From the NCBI GenBank assembly GCA_023374045.1, contig CM041777.1, positions 462,115,827 to 462,179,826 on the forward strand: a DNA stretch of 64,000 nucleotides, read 5' to 3'. Of this stretch, positions 44,099-56,799 are shown piece after piece. The notes below the pieces were generated by a model that was not told the origin of the DNA, ran no database searches, and saw only the letters and a program-made list of their open reading frames with translations. Position 1 is the first letter of the stretch. Each line of letters begins with the position of its first letter. The translations under genes were made by a program, and so were the position numbers. The DNA comes from Limonium bicolor. Its lineage: Eukaryota; Streptophyta; Magnoliopsida; Caryophyllales; Plumbaginaceae.

Positions 44099-47000
44099 GC
44101 TGTGCACTCGGAACGGGAGGTATACTGAGTGTCTGCAATAAGGCAGAAGCCGGCAAGAGCGGCACGATCCTCACCGGTACCTTTCCAGTGAATGGCGTGG
44201 ATGCATCGATCTTGTTCGACTCTGGAGCCTCACACACTTTCATTTCGCTATCATTTGCGAAGAGGCTGGGGTTAGACGGTGAAGAGATGCCAGACTTCGT
44301 GGTCACTCTCCCGTCGAAAGAGCAGATCAGATGTACCCGCTACTACCGAGATGCTGTTGTTCGAATCATGGATGAGGAGTTTCCGATCGACTTGATAGAG
44401 TTCGACGGACTGGGTTTTGATGTGATTGTCGGGATGAACTGGTTGGAGCGGTACAAGGGTAGAATCCTATGTGCCGAGCATCGACTGCTTCTTAGGAGTC
44501 CATCTGGGGTTACTATATCATACCGCCAGAGGCCCAGGGAGCCTTCGACACAGATCATCACCGCCATGGCCATGTATCGAGAGTTACGACGGGGAAATGA
44601 TGTATACCTCTGCTATGTCCAGGACATAGAGAGAGATCCAGAGTTTAGCACAGATGTGCCGGTAGTCTCGGAGTTTCCTGATGTATTTCCTAAGGAACTG
44701 CCGGGCATGCCGCCACCACGAGAGGTTGAATTTGAGATCGACTTGGTTCCGGGCACCGGACCAATTGCGAAAGCACCTTACCGTATGGCTCCAGCAGAGA
44801 TGACAGAGCTCAAGGAGCAGCTGCGAGACCTACTCGACAAGGGCTTCATTCGCCCTAGTGTGTCACCATGGGGAGCGCCGGTCCTCTTCGTGAAGAAGAA
44901 GGACGGTAGCCTCCGCCTATGTATTGATTATCGGGAGCTGAATGCTGTTACGGTGAAGAACCGTTACCCCTTACCACGCATCGACGATCTATTTGATCAG
45001 CTTAGGGGAGCATCAGTATTCTCCAAGATAGACCTACGTTCCGGATATCACCAGATTGCTATCCGTGACAGTGACATCGAAAAGACAGCTTTCAGAACTA
45101 GGTATGGGCACTATGAGTTCACCGTTATGCCGTTTGGCTTATCAAATGCACCAGCAAAGTTCATGGACTTAATGAACCGTTTGTTCCAAGATCAGTTGGA
45201 CAAATCAGTGGTAGTCTTCATCGATGACATACTTGTGTATTCGAAATCGAGAGGTGAGCATGAAAGCCACCTGAGAGATGTATTGCAGACGTTGAGAAAG
45301 AATCAGCTGTATGCTAAATTTTCTAAATGTGAATTTTGGTTGAACCAAGTATCATTCCTTGGACATGTAATTTCTGAGGCCGGGATCGCTGTTGATCCGG
45401 CGAAGATAGATGCAGTGCGCACCTGGCCTAGGCCGAAGACAGTTACCGACATCAGGAGCTTCCTCGGTCTGGCAGGTTACTATAGGAGATTTGTGAGGGA
45501 CTTCTCCAGTGTCTCGAAGCCGATGACTTCCTTGATGAAGAAGGATGCACCATTCGAGTGGACAGTCGACTGCGAGAGAGCTTTCACGAGTCTCAAGGAT
45601 GCTCTGACATCTGCACCGGTTCTGACATTACCAGACGGTCCAGATGGTTTTGAGGTCTATTGCGACGCATCAGGCAGGGGTATGGGTTGTGTGTTGATGC
45701 AACACGGGAAGGTCGTGGCTTACGCCTCCCGACAGCTGAAGAAGCATGAGGAGAACTACCCTACCCACGACTTAGAATTGGGGGCCATTGTCTTCGCACT
45801 GAAGATATGGCGACATCACTTGTATGGGGTAAGTGTGACGATCTATTCTGACCACAAGAGCTTGAAATACTTGTTCACTCAGAAAGAGTTGAACATGAGG
45901 CAGAGAAGGTGGGTTGAATTCTTGAATGATTATGACATCGATTTACAGTATAAGGAGGGTAAGGCAAACGTGGTAGCTGACGCATTGAGTCGCCGAGCAC
46001 ACTCTCTCCATTCGCTAGTCTCTCATACTGGCTTGGTTGAAGAGGTGCGGAGTGCTCAAATGACGGATCAGTATATGGTGGGAATTAGACAGAAGCTTAT
46101 TGATGGCACATTCGAGGGTCAGAAGTATGACTTCAGACTCCACGATGATGACCTGATTAGGCTCAATGGCCGGTTGTGTATACCGAGGAGTAGCGCTGAG
46201 CTGAAGGAGCGCATACTGAGTGAATCCCATTGTTCTACTACTTCGATTCACCCCGGAGCTTCAAAGATGTATAAAGGTATGAAAAGATACTTCTGGTGGG
46301 CTGGAATGAAAAAGGACGTAAATGACTATGTGTTAAGGTGTCTCACTTGTCAGAAGGTCAAGTTTGAGCACCGACGGCCTGGTGGTATGGTGCAGCCAAT
46401 GCCAGTGCCGGAGTGGAAGTTCCATGACATATCTATGGACTTCGTGGTAGGGCTTCCGCCTACAAGGGGAGGTCTAAATATGATTTGGGTGGTAGTTGAC
46501 CGACTGACCAAGGTGTCTCGATTCATTCCGATGAAGGACACCTGGAAAGTGGCAAAATTGGCAGAATTATTCGATAAAGAGATTGTTAGACATCATGGTG
46601 TACCAAAGACGATAGTATCTGACAGAGATACCAGATTCTTATCCAGATATTGGAAGTCTACACGAGAGGCACTTGGTACTGAACTGAAATTGAGCACGGC
46701 GTTTCACCCACAGACCGATGGTCAGAGTGAGCGCACTATACAGACACTTGAGGATATGCTACGTGCGTGTGCACTTGATTTTCAGACCAGCTGGATTGAT
46801 AAGTTACATCTGATCGAGTTTAGCTACAACAACAGTTATCATGCATCGATCAAGATGTCTCCCTTCCAGGCATTGTACGGTAGACCATGCCGCACGCCAT
46901 TATGCTGGGATGAGTCGAGTGAGACGGTCATTATAGGACCAGAGTATCTTGAGCAAGTTCAGGCAGAAGTTCGCCAGATCAGGGCTAATATGAGGGCAGC

Positions 47001-47478
47001 TCAGGATAGACAGAAGTCGTACGCAGATGTGCGCCGACGCGACCTGGAGTTCGCCGTGGGCGATCAGGTATTTTTGAGAGTATCCCCCATGAAGGGAGTA
47101 TTTCGTTTTGGTCAGAAGGGCAAGCTGAGCCCGAAGTATGTAGGTCCTTATGTTGTGACGGAGCGGATCGGCCCGGTAGCTTATAGACTTGATTTACCCG
47201 CCGAGCTGGGCAAGGTACATGATGTATTTCATGTGTCCCAGTTGAAGAAGTATATGTCTCATCCGTCTCATGTGCTTCAGCCTGAAAGGCTAACCTTAGA
47301 GCCGACCATGCGATCAGTGGAGACTCCGGTACGGATTCTGGATACTAAGACTCGAGACACTCGCCATAAGTCCGTGAGACTGGTGAAGGTCCTCTGGTCT
47401 AACCAGGACGTTGAGGAGGCCACTTGGGAGCTGGAAGAAAAGATGAAGGCGAAGCACCCGTCATTGTTTGCTTCTTAG
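44099..47478 (+). CDS. pol: Tekay chromovirus pol: protease-RT-RNase H-integrase-chromodomain, copy B
   Basis: Uninterrupted frame of 1096 codons from 44188 (GTG, not a real start) to TAG at 47478; the open frame extends upstream to the predicted splice acceptor at 44099, adding about 30 residues. Domains, numbered from 44188: aspartic protease DSGAS 11-15; reverse transcriptase about 190-390 with CIDYREL 245-251, MPFGL 314-318 and active-site FIDD 344-347; RNase H with YCDAS 491-495, SDH 554-556 and ADALS 597-601; integrase zinc finger with His 681/688 and CLTC 718-721; catalytic core Asp751, Asp812 (SDRDTRF) and Glu848 ([10 protein letters not shown]); and a C-terminal chromodomain about 1045-1090 (LVKVLW, EEATWE). 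Length and order fit Tekay/Del elements, whose chromodomain is thought to guide integration to heterochromatin. This looks coding-competent; gag upstream is not. Confidence 0.95.
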
Positions 47479-47492
47479 TGTTCCTATGTATA

Positions 47493-47527
47493 GGGTACGG
47501 GGCGTACCCCTTTTAAAGGGGGGTAGA
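47493..47527 (+). other. Hairpin plus upstream polypurine tract, copy B
   Basis: GGGTACG-GGG-CGTACCC (47493-47509), then CTTTTAAAGGGGGGTAGA, 14 nt after the pol stop; same as copy A. Between it and the terminal tract are repeated GGACCT-GAGTCC palindromes (about 47586-47670). Confidence 0.7.
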
Positions 47528-47802
47528 GCCGTTTCGGTTATGGTTGTGTACGACAAGTATATGTATACATTGTCTATGATTGTTACAGACCTTTGAGTCT
47601 GAATGGTATTATATGGTTTGGACCTCGAGTCCGTTGTGGTATTGTGTGGATGGGACCTTGAGTCCGTTGTGGTGTAAGAATGATGGTAAGGTTGGTAATG
47701 ATGGTTGGAAGTATTGTTTTTATAAATGTTCCCCGTGTTCTAATAGTAAGATATGTGGGAAGTATGAACTTTGGGGACAAAGTTCTTTTAAGGGGGGTAG
47801 AT

Positions 47803-50800
47803 TGAAATACCCCAAACCTTGGTATGTTGGTTAAACATTAGAACATGATCTATTAAGACTAAAAAGAGTCTTAGAAACCTTAGTAAACAAATTTAAACAA
47901 AAGGAAACACAAATGTGCTTTAAAGTCAATAAGAGCTAAAATGTGCTCTAAGCTTGGGATAAACTTGAGTAAGGCCTAATGAGCTTACCAAGACTTCATT
48001 TATATACTAATGAACATATTAAACCAATTACCAAAGAAAACCAAGCTTGAAAACAAGTTAAAACTCAAAATGTGCTTTAAGAAGTCTTAAAGCACGTTTT
48101 TGAAAAATTGTCTTGTAAATGAGTTTTGAATGGCTAGATGTCCATCATTACTCTTAAATATATATGTGTACTATATAGTATCACATTTGGGTGGCTATAT
48201 TAGTGGGAAATCAAAAATTTCACTTCTATGTGCCTTGTATGGGTGAATAGTACTTTTTATAAGCTATTTTGTAACATATGTGGTATAAGTAATTAAATTG
48301 ACAAACAAAGACTAAAACACCCCCACACTAATATAAGGGGCCGGTTTTTATAAGGTTGTGACTCACCACTCTCTTATTAATGTATTAAGTAAGTAAAGAT
48401 AAGTAAATAAGCTACCTTTTTACTTTATAAGTATAAATATCTCTTAAAGCAAATTCTATCTTCATTCTCTCATTTCCCTTCCTTGCTCACACGGTTTCCC
48501 ACTCATCTTCTCCCTTCTTCCTTGTTCTCTCACGATAAACCACTACCACCATTAAAACACAAGCTTTGACCACTTGCTAAATCTAGCTCACTTGTCCAAA
48601 TCAAAAACAAATACCACCAATCTTCCTCTCATCAAGCTCTTCATTCCTATCTTCTCAAAACTCCTAGAGCTCCATTTCGGTGCCAAGGTGTTCCACCATT
48701 GAAGGAGCTTGAGCTTGGATTTCTACATATTATTACTCTCCTTTACTTCTAGGTAAGGAATCTCAAACAAAAATCAAGTTTCCTCCTTGTTTTTGTCATG
48801 TCCGAAAATACACATTGATATAGCTCATTGTGTGACTTTGTTCTAGCTTCATTTCAACTCTTCATGGACTAGGTGGAGTCCTCTCTTGTTATATATTCAA
48901 ACTCCCTTCAAAGATCAAGGTAAAACAACTACATTAATGTTTTGAAACTATGTCAAATTAGGGTTTACAATGAGATGAAGCTCAAAGCTTGAATACTCAT
49001 TATGGTGTTTATATATTGTCTAGAACTTGACAAGGAATCAAATTGTCATACGGTTTTGTAAGGAATCAAGAAGGAAGTGTTTTGAGAAAAGAGGTAAATC
49101 TACTAACTTAAATGTTGTTTAATGCCTTAGGAGAAATGAGCTTATAAATGCTTATTAAAACTACCTAAAGAGCAAATGGTGAATGACTTAGTAAAGTGTT
49201 TAAGAGACTAGTAAAGGGCATATGTGTATGTTGAGTGTATTTGCAGGTTAAAGGCACATATATTGTGGAAATTCAGTGTTTATGATTTAAGCACTTTAAG
49301 GGCCTAAGAGCCATGCATTTTAAGGGCCTAAGTGCCATGCAATTTATATTGTGCACTATATTGTAATGTGGTGTAAATTTGGTGAAATTGTGTATGAGAG
49401 TGTTCTTGGTGATTTTAGATGTTCTTGTGTGTTTAAAGGAGAAGGTAAAGTGTTTAGGCTTAGTAATGTTCTAGGGGAATCCATGTCAAAATTTAGGTAG
49501 GAAGTAAGAAGTTCTAAGTGTTTACATAAGGTTTGGTGAGTTAGAAAGTGTAGGAGATGAATAAGAAGTTTATGATGTTCTTAAGGAATTTTGATGAACT
49601 AGGAAACATTCTATAGCATAATAAGGACTTAGGCATGATCTTGAGATTTAAGTAGGTACCAAAGTCACTTTGGGACTTAGGTAAATACCTAGGCAAACTT
49701 TGGTAAAATAAGGAGAAGTGTACACTAGGAAAAGAGTTTCAAGAGGGAGATAAGGAATTAGTGGTGAGAGATGATGCTTGGGAGATGATGTTAAGTTAAG
49801 GAGAAAGCATTTTGGGATAGTGGTTACCATAGGTGAGAAACACCATCTAGGAAACCTAGTATGAAATAACATAAGTGTTAAGGAATTCTTACAAGGAAAT
49901 AAGTAAAGGTTTAAGGAGTTAGAAAATGAGTTTCATGGATGTTGTATGTGGATATAAAGTTACCAAATGTTGTTAGGAAGCATTAAGAGGCCTTAGGAGA
50001 AGTTTGGTGAAGAATTGGAAAATTTGGGTAAGTTTAGAAGACGACCGACCCAGGGGCCGACCCAGTTTTTGGGTCGGTCGAGCCTCTGTAAAATGTTAGG
50101 AAAATGTTCGGTGATGGTCCGACCCAAAAGGGTGGGTCGGACATGGGTCGGTCGGGCAAGTTTCAAAGGAAGGAAATGTTCGCACATGGACCGACCCAGA
50201 ATGGTGGGTCGGACGTGGGTCGGACGGGCATAATTATAAGGAAGTAAAAGGGTTCTGTAATGGACCGACCCAGAAGGTTGGGTCGGACATGGGTCGGTCC
50301 AGATAAGGTTCTTCAGACCCGAAAACCACTGGGAGGGTCCGACCCAGTTGTGGGTCGGACGGTGGGTCGGTCGGACCAAAACATGTAAAAAAAAAAAACA
50401 GAAAAGAATGTGACTTATTTAGTTAACCCTAGGGTGTTTAATGAAGGTAACCTAGGGTAGGATAGGCATTAAAACATGTCATACAAGCATGTTGAATACA
50501 TAGTAAGTGTGAAGTTAAATAATTAATTAACCGACCTTACTAATGTGTATAGGATTCTCTCAAGGTGGGAACGAAACAAGGCAAGGACCAAGGTATGGTT
50601 TTCTTGCAGTCTGTTGCCTAACGGTTTACACCGGCTTGGGTGTTGTTTGTTTTCTGAGTGTTTACGACCTTATAAGATTAAGGCATGAAAAGAGTTTACA
50701 GTTATTATATATTATGATGTTGTGTTATTATGACTCTTTTCCCTTGGGTGTCTAACAAGACCTAAATGTTGCTTGTATGTGACTTAACAAAATGTTGTGT

Positions 50801-51755
50801 GATCACTAACAAGTGCTAACCGGGGGAGTGAGGAGTCCGGTTGTTCCGGCCACGCGTGTGATGGATGGGGGTCGATATCATATCCGGTTCGACTCTCTTG
50901 GTGTATGTATAGGTAGTATTCCAATTTGGTTTCTACCTTCCCTTAGCTTATCCAAAGCTAATTACTGACTCACGTCGGGCCATAGGGGCGTACGTTATTT
51001 CGGAGTGCTCGGGATTACTATATCCGACACGCCTTTGGTATAAGTTAACCGTCCTATATAACCGGACGGTAACGAGGATGGTAACGAGCTTAACATGGGG
51101 CTGGTAAAACCCCTAGGCCTATGCTCTCAGGGTAACTAACTATGGTGGAAGGTTCCTTGTGAGGACCAAGTTTATGGTGTTGTGTATTGATGTTGTGATG
51201 CTATGCAATTTCCCTTGCTATGCTATGGTATATAGTATATATATGTTGGTTGTTCTAAAATGAATGCCATGTTATTATGACAATTGGTTGCGCGTATCCC
51301 GTTAGTCGATGGGCTGCGCGTTAGCCATACCAGCAAAGGTGCTGACCCCCTCGGGGGCCCCATATTTTATTTGATTGCAGGATGAGGATCGAAGAGGCTG
51401 AGTGGCTCTAGGTCCTAGGCGGTAGATATACTTTTGGATAAGTAGGTTGCTGAGCCCGGGATGCGCCTGTGCTCCCGAGGCATACATGTTGATACCCTGT
51501 TATACAGTTATGGATGATTATGGTTTGGAGATGATTGTAAATTAAATACTCGGTATTGTCGGTTATGTTTATATATGGATGTTAGTTACTATGCTCGGGA
51601 GTCTGATCGTCAGACCGATACACATGTATTTATTCTGCCTAGTTAACCACGTGGGTGGTTAACGGCGTTGTAACACCCAAGCGTTTAGTTATTGTTTGGT
51701 TGGTTATTTCCGCTGCGACTTCGGTAGATGATAGGAGCGTTGTAGGGGTGTTACA
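47803..51755 (+). repeat. Tekay-AlkB LTR3
   Basis: 3953 bp, TGAAATACCCC to GGTGTTACA; the only one of the three LTRs with intact TG..CA ends. TATAAATA is at 48432-48439, the CpG-rich block at 50040-50382, the CCCCCTCGGGGG hairpin at 51346-51357 and the U5 hairpin at 51642-51663. It is followed by CCGGGTCCC, which does not match the left flank of the array. Confidence 0.88.
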
Positions 51756-52260
51756 CCGGGTCCCATATTCCGGCCCACACTCTATGACCGGGTCCCATAT
51801 TCCGGCCCCGTGCCTCATGACCGGATCCCACATCCCACACTTTGGGGCCAGAAGGCTTTACAAGGAGAGAAGTCCAAAATTAGGAGGGCTGCTCTAATAA
51901 AGTAATACCACATATACAAGGACTAAGAGATAGACTTCACCCTCGAAAGTCTATAAATAGAGATGAGGGGTTCATTTGTAAGGACACACATTACTAGAAG
52001 AGAGAGAGAGAGCACTAGAAAGCTCTCTAGGGTTGTAATACTAAAGAAAGGAATAAAGATATTGTCAAGAAGTGGATATAGGCCGGATTATTGGCCGAGC
52101 CACTATAATTCTCTGTGTTCTATTCATTTGAGAGATTTGAGGGATGAGTTATACGTTTTCAATGGGATCTACCTAAATCCCAAATAATTTAAGAATTATT
52201 GTTTATTGAACCAGCACAGTTCTCGGCCGCCGGCTAGGGTTGCTTTTGACCTGACAAAAA
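51756..52260 (+). repeat. Fragment of an unidentified LTR
   Basis: Begins with two and a half copies of a TGACCGGGTCCCATATTCCGG-like unit. Then TATAAATAG (51951), a GAGAGAGAG run, AATAAAG and CTCTGTGTTCTATTC follow, an arrangement like the promoter and R region of a plant LTR. Neither end has been fixed: the left end abuts LTR3 and the right end merges into TkN-like LTR sequence at about 52260. The ORFs here are short and without motifs. Confidence 0.45.
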
Positions 52261-52938
52261 TAAACATTGAGATAAGATACAACCATTTCTATTTAAAGAA
52301 CGGTTTGTATTCTAAGACTGAGATAAGGACTAAGATTGAGGTAAGGTAAGAATGGACTGAGATTAAGAGGAATAATAACTTAAGGAGTTAATTGATTAAC
52401 TCACTAATTAAGGGAACACTTTTAAGTCGTTCATTGTGTTTGAACATTGAGTGTTCATATGTGGCTTGTTGTTTATTGCACTTTCTATTATGTTGTGCTT
52501 CTAATCAACATCCATGCTATCGAAAATTAGTCATCGTAGCCACGTTAGCTTGGGGGCCATGAGAGGATCGTACTAGCAATTTTGCTGACCCCCTTTGGGG
52601 GCTGTTTTTATTTCGTAGGTGAATGCCAGAAGGCGATAGTCCGGAGAGTAGGATCGGGTAGAATTTACTTCGGGTTGTCTTCTTTTAGTTGTACGAGTTT
52701 TGCCTGTACACTCGATTAGTGGTTGGTATGAGATGTAGTAAGTTGTGTAAGATGTAATGGGATATGAAGAATTTGTACTGAAGATATGTAATGGTTAAGA
52801 TTTAGCACACTAATGTTCGGTATATACTGTTAGTCAGACCGTGGCAAGGTGCTGGAGTGTATTTAATTCCGCTGCAACGTTTGTATATATGTTGTTAAGT
52901 TTGTGATAAAAACGATTGGATTGAGATGAGGTGTAACA
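52260..52938 (+). repeat. TkN-like LTR, 3' part (element TkN2)
   Basis: Recognised by landmarks shared with TkN: the hairpin CCCCC-TTT-GGGGG at 52589-52601 preceded by GCTGA, TCAGACCG near the end, and an ACA terminus followed by the iMet-type PBS. Overall it is diverged from both TkN and Tekay-AlkB LTRs. It lacks the G-box-like GTTAAC hairpin. Confidence 0.65.
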
Positions 52939-52943
52939 AAAAG

Positions 52944-52970
52944 TGGTATCAGAGCGTAGTTACGCTCTGA
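52944..52970 (+). other. PBS and hairpin of TkN2
   Basis: TGGTATCAGAGC (52944-52955) within a stem TCAGAGCGTA/TACGCTCTGA with loop GT (52949-52970). Compared with TkN and Tekay-AlkB, both sides of the stem changed together, so pairing is kept. Confidence 0.85.
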
Positions 52971-53613
52971 AGACATGTAATTACCAAACTTAGGAGAATA
53001 CTGAGGTTGAGTTTGAGTTATGGGTTAAGGGTTGAGAGATAGAGTGAGAAATGCGTTAGTTAGGACTTCCAAGTGTCTACCGGATATCCATAGTACCTAA
53101 ACCCGCCCTCCACATCCCTTGCTTGAAGTACGGGGAACAAACACCAGAGAGAAGAAAGCCTTCTCTTACTCGGGGAAACCCGATCTAGTAGTTAGTTAAC
53201 AGTAAGCAATACGAGAAACATCTTGTTGTACAACAGTTTACAAAAACTTGGAGGTTTTAATTGGAGCGCAATGTGAAAATAGGCGCACCAACAGAATTCT
53301 ACCAGTAAGAGAACGGTAATTACCGGCAACATGGGTCGACATGCTACGCAGTCGAGATACACCGTAATACCAATGATAAGAAAAGCACTACGAGTGCAAT
53401 GGATAGGAAAAGATAAGCGACATGAGTACCGGACAGTAGTCCGAAGGAGCATAACAGTGGGATAATACATAGCATGAGAGTTAAGATTACTAGAAAGTCC
53501 AGTTAGAAACGGGAACTCCGAACCCCATACAATGAGAAAGGTTACGAACCTGGTCGACATAGCATAGACGACGATAAAAACGTGTACAAATTGGATATTA
53601 GAATAGCGCTACG
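52971..53613 (+). other. TkN2 internal leader, truncated by Athila-2
   Basis: Non-coding. Homologous to TkN 20945-21560: it shares CTACCGGATA, TCTTACTCGGGGAAA/CCCGATCT, CGACATGCTACGCAGTCG and AAAGGTTACGAACCTGG. Cut at 53613 where the Athila-2 LTR begins. Confidence 0.65.
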
Positions 53614-55271
53614 TGCAGATGTTGTAAAGTGAGAGGTTAAACTGGGGAAGAAATAAAAGAAAAGAAATTAAAAACTCAAAATAAACGTCGGGCTGCAAAC
53701 AAATCCCGGTCGTGGTAGTATAGTGAAATGTAAGCGACCGGATGTCGAACCGTGGGACTAATATACATATAATAGTACCTAAGCGTGTCACAAAAAAGGG
53801 GAATTAATTGACTTGTATTATAAATAAAAAGGAAAGATAAAAAAACTAAGTTAGTAAATTAAACGGGACTCTGGTTCAGGTTAATACAATATCTGCTTAA
53901 TTATGCTATCTCTACTGGTTTAATATAATTGTTTGGCAAAATTCCTCTTATTATCTTAAGGACTAAATCATAGCCTCAAAAGAACTCGTTTACCTGAAAA
54001 TGCAATGTTCTAATCAAGGTTCAAGCACAATACGTGTAAACGGACGGTTTAGATATGAGAAATTATTTATGCATCTGAAAATACTAACTTATTAATCATA
54101 ATAAGCTTCTCCAAATTTACGGCTTAATTAACCTATCTATTTATCACCTGGTCTGATCAAAATAGACTTAGCAGGCAATTTAATAAACTCATGACATTTA
54201 TTAAAAAGGCGAGAGATAAGCTTTAAAACGTAACAACTGTAATTAAATAAAACCAGTAAAAATATTGCATAATTAATACAAACACATAATAACCATTCCC
54301 AGAGTATAAATATTCTAGCCTAACATATTAAATAGAATAACAGGAACAAGAGTAGTAGAAATCATCTGTAGTCACTCCTGCATTCGTTCTGCTATTTTGT
54401 ATACGTAGGACTAGAGGTGAATATGGTGGAAAGTGAAATAAAAATGGAGAAGACGGGAGGAGAGAAATCAGGTGAACGTGTGATGTGTGGTGAAGTGGTA
54501 CGGTGATGGATTGTATGGGTGAATTGGAACTCCAGGAGGAACCACAGACGGAACCTCTGGAAGGACACTGGAGAAGGTAAATGGAGCGTGGTATTTATAG
54601 AGGATGAAGAAGAGGCAGAGTTGCAGCTCATTGATTGCAGCTCATTGATTGCAGGGGACAGAGCTGCAACGCGTGAGCGATTTATGGTAGGCGGTGGGCG
54701 GAGTAGATGGATAAGGTAGAAACAAGTCGACGGGCGAAGTCGACGAGCGAAGAAGATAACCCGTTGCGTTAATTTCCAGATCTGTAATTTACACATGTCC
54801 GCATGGTGTCCGCTTGTTCTTTAGGCGGTTACGTAGGCGGTTTCATGGGCTGCATGTAGTCACGTCCGCCTTGCTTCTGGCGGTTGCAAGGGCGGTCTCC
54901 ACTTTCATGTCCGCCTTGCTTTAGGCGGTAGTAGAGGCGGACACATGCAATCTCTCGCGCACTCTTGTTCCTCTTCTTGTCCGCCCATTACAAGGCGGTT
55001 GTAGAGGCGGTTGCATGGGTGTTGTCCGCGTAACCCTAGGGTTGCAGGGGCGGACACACCACTGCACCTGCTTACGTGTGACCTTGTTTTAATCCCTATA
55101 AATACATGTGTGTATTAGGTATTTTTCCTACATATTAACACATAAAATACATCAGTTAATATAACAACATAATTATAGGAAAAACCCTAGATAAGTGAGA
55201 CACATTACTAAAAATGCTACAATTAATAAGGTGATTAAACCCTAATAAGTCTATATGTTTTGCACTTATCA
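53614..55271 (-). repeat. Athila-2 3' LTR
   Basis: 1658 bp. On the minus strand it starts TGATAAGTGC at 55271, immediately after a polypurine tract AAGTGTGAGGAAGTT (55272-55286), and ends CTGCA at 53614. The polypurine tract position shows that it is the 3' LTR. It is related to the Athila-1 LTR (53690-53765 against 7198-7275). A GTCCGCC/GGCGGAC-rich block is at 54800-55065. Confidence 0.8.
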
Positions 55272-56799
55272 AACTTCCTCACACTTGACTTTTGCTTGTC
55301 CTCAAGCGAATAAGGAATATAATTATCTCTAAGCCAAAATAATAAAACAAGATTAAACAAGTGTAGAAGGGAATTTAGACAAAGTGACAATTGAAAGAAT
55401 AATTCTGCTCCTAGAAGTAGGTTTTTATAAATAGTGAAGAAGAACAATTTAATAAAAGCACAGATAAACTAGACTGCAGAAAACAAGTTAGATTAACCTG
55501 GGATCTTCAACCAATTTCAATTCTCTAACCCGGGATGACAAGGGGTGTGAAGTAATGCCTTATTCCGCAATACCTTTCAACACCACGTACTCATGTTTAT
55601 AAACATAAATAGCAATTTATTATTTACATCTTTTTTTTTTGAATGTGCAAATTGTATATACAAAGCACATATTATTTATATATATATATATATATATATT
55701 TTTAATTTGCATTATTTTTCTGTACCCCAGACTTTTCTCTCTATCCTTGTAGCGGTGTTGGGTCTTCTATCCCAGGTCACGAGACCTTAGGTAGATAGGT
55801 GTTAAAGCACCCCAAAGAACTTAATAACCGGATAGACGAGGCCTGTTATTGGTTAGAAAAATTCATAAACAGTGGAGTACCTTGTCTTTTTCCTTTTCTT
55901 TCCTTGACTTTCCACATATTTCCATAATCCCAAGCTAAACTAAATTGGTTTTTACAACTAGCAGATCTATCATATTTTGAGTGGAAATAGAGTATTTTGA
56001 AGGAAAATAATTTTATACAAACTTCTTAAAATAAAACTATCTTCAGTTGTCACCCTGACAATTTCAGACACTTCTACAATTATTTTATCTCATTTTTATC
56101 AATTGTTTTTATTTAGGCAGTTTAGAGTAGCAAAAAGTGAGTGTGGCATTATCGAACTACTGTCATAATTTCAGGGAAAGGTCTCTCCTAACTTCCTCAC
56201 ACTTAAGAGGAGCAATGTCCTCATTGTTCAGAATTAAATTCAAGAAAAGGACCTTTCAAAATATGACAGACTCATAAAGGATTAAACTCATATAGGTTGA
56301 ACATTAATATAATAAAGGAAGAACTGAAACTCCCCTTGTATCATAGATTGAGGAAGGTATCCTTCCTCACACTTAAAGCTTTAGTAGGGGTGAGACGTTC
56401 CTCACACTTAAGTTCGCGCAAGTGTTCAACCGCAGATATCGAAATTCCTAGAGCAACTGAGGTTGCTTCCTTAGGCGAGTTCAGCTATATGTTGGATATA
56501 GAATTTATTCTGAAAAGAAAATCATATATAGCCAGCAGAACTCAAATGGCATCAAAAGAAAATATTAAAAGGCAAACCATAATTAATAATGCATTGCATA
56601 AAAACAAAACATAAAGTAAACTGAACTGTTACCTTCCTGTATGTAACAAAAGTTTGATATGGTTAAAACAGTATTAGTCTACAAAATGTTAGTAACAACA
56701 GAGAATATAAAATAAAAATAAAAATACAAATCACTGTGGTGGTGGTGGTGGAGGCTGTGAAGGCTGTGCTGGTCCCTGGCCTATCTGAGCGAGGAGATG
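55272..56799 (-). mobile_element. Athila-2 3' internal region
   Basis: Non-coding 3' end of an Athila-type internal region, cut at 56799 by LARD-B. The polypurine-like motif TAAGTGTGAGGAAG on the minus strand recurs at about 56191, 56361 and 56398 as well as at the LTR border. A (AT)n run occupies about 55676-55700. The 56297-56614 open frame on the plus strand has no recognisable domain and runs antisense to the element. Confidence 0.7.
56731..56799 (-). pseudogene. C-terminal tail of an Athila-2 ORF
   Basis: Reading leftward from the LARD-B junction gives a 22-residue tail, HLLAQIGQGPAQPSQ followed by a Pro run and Gln, then TGA at 56731-56733. Composition fits the end of a retroelement polyprotein or 3' ORF, but it is too short to assign. 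The upstream part is displaced by LARD-B. Confidence 0.4.

Larger units (their letters stand above)
27159..51755 (+). mobile_element. Tekay-AlkB tandem array: LTR-internal A-LTR-internal B-LTR
   Basis: Three 3.9-kb LTRs (27159-31075, 37467-41372, 47803-51755) separate two internal regions of one Ty3/gypsy chromovirus family. Both internal copies share the same gene order: gag exons, AlkB exon, pro-RT-RNaseH-IN-chromodomain. The outer flanks show no matching 5-bp target duplication (CCTCT before, CCGGG after), and the outer left terminus reads AG instead of TG. Three-LTR arrays are usually made by unequal recombination between LTRs. The RT/IN motifs and C-terminal chromodomain place it in the Tekay/Del clade (by family knowledge). 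Confidence 0.85.

Noticed and set aside
4670..56799. Athila-1 and Athila-2 as two halves of one split element
   Set aside because: Both are on the minus strand, so the 5' LTR should be to the right; here the 5' LTR end (Athila-1) is left and the 3' LTR (Athila-2) right, and their LTRs are diverged.
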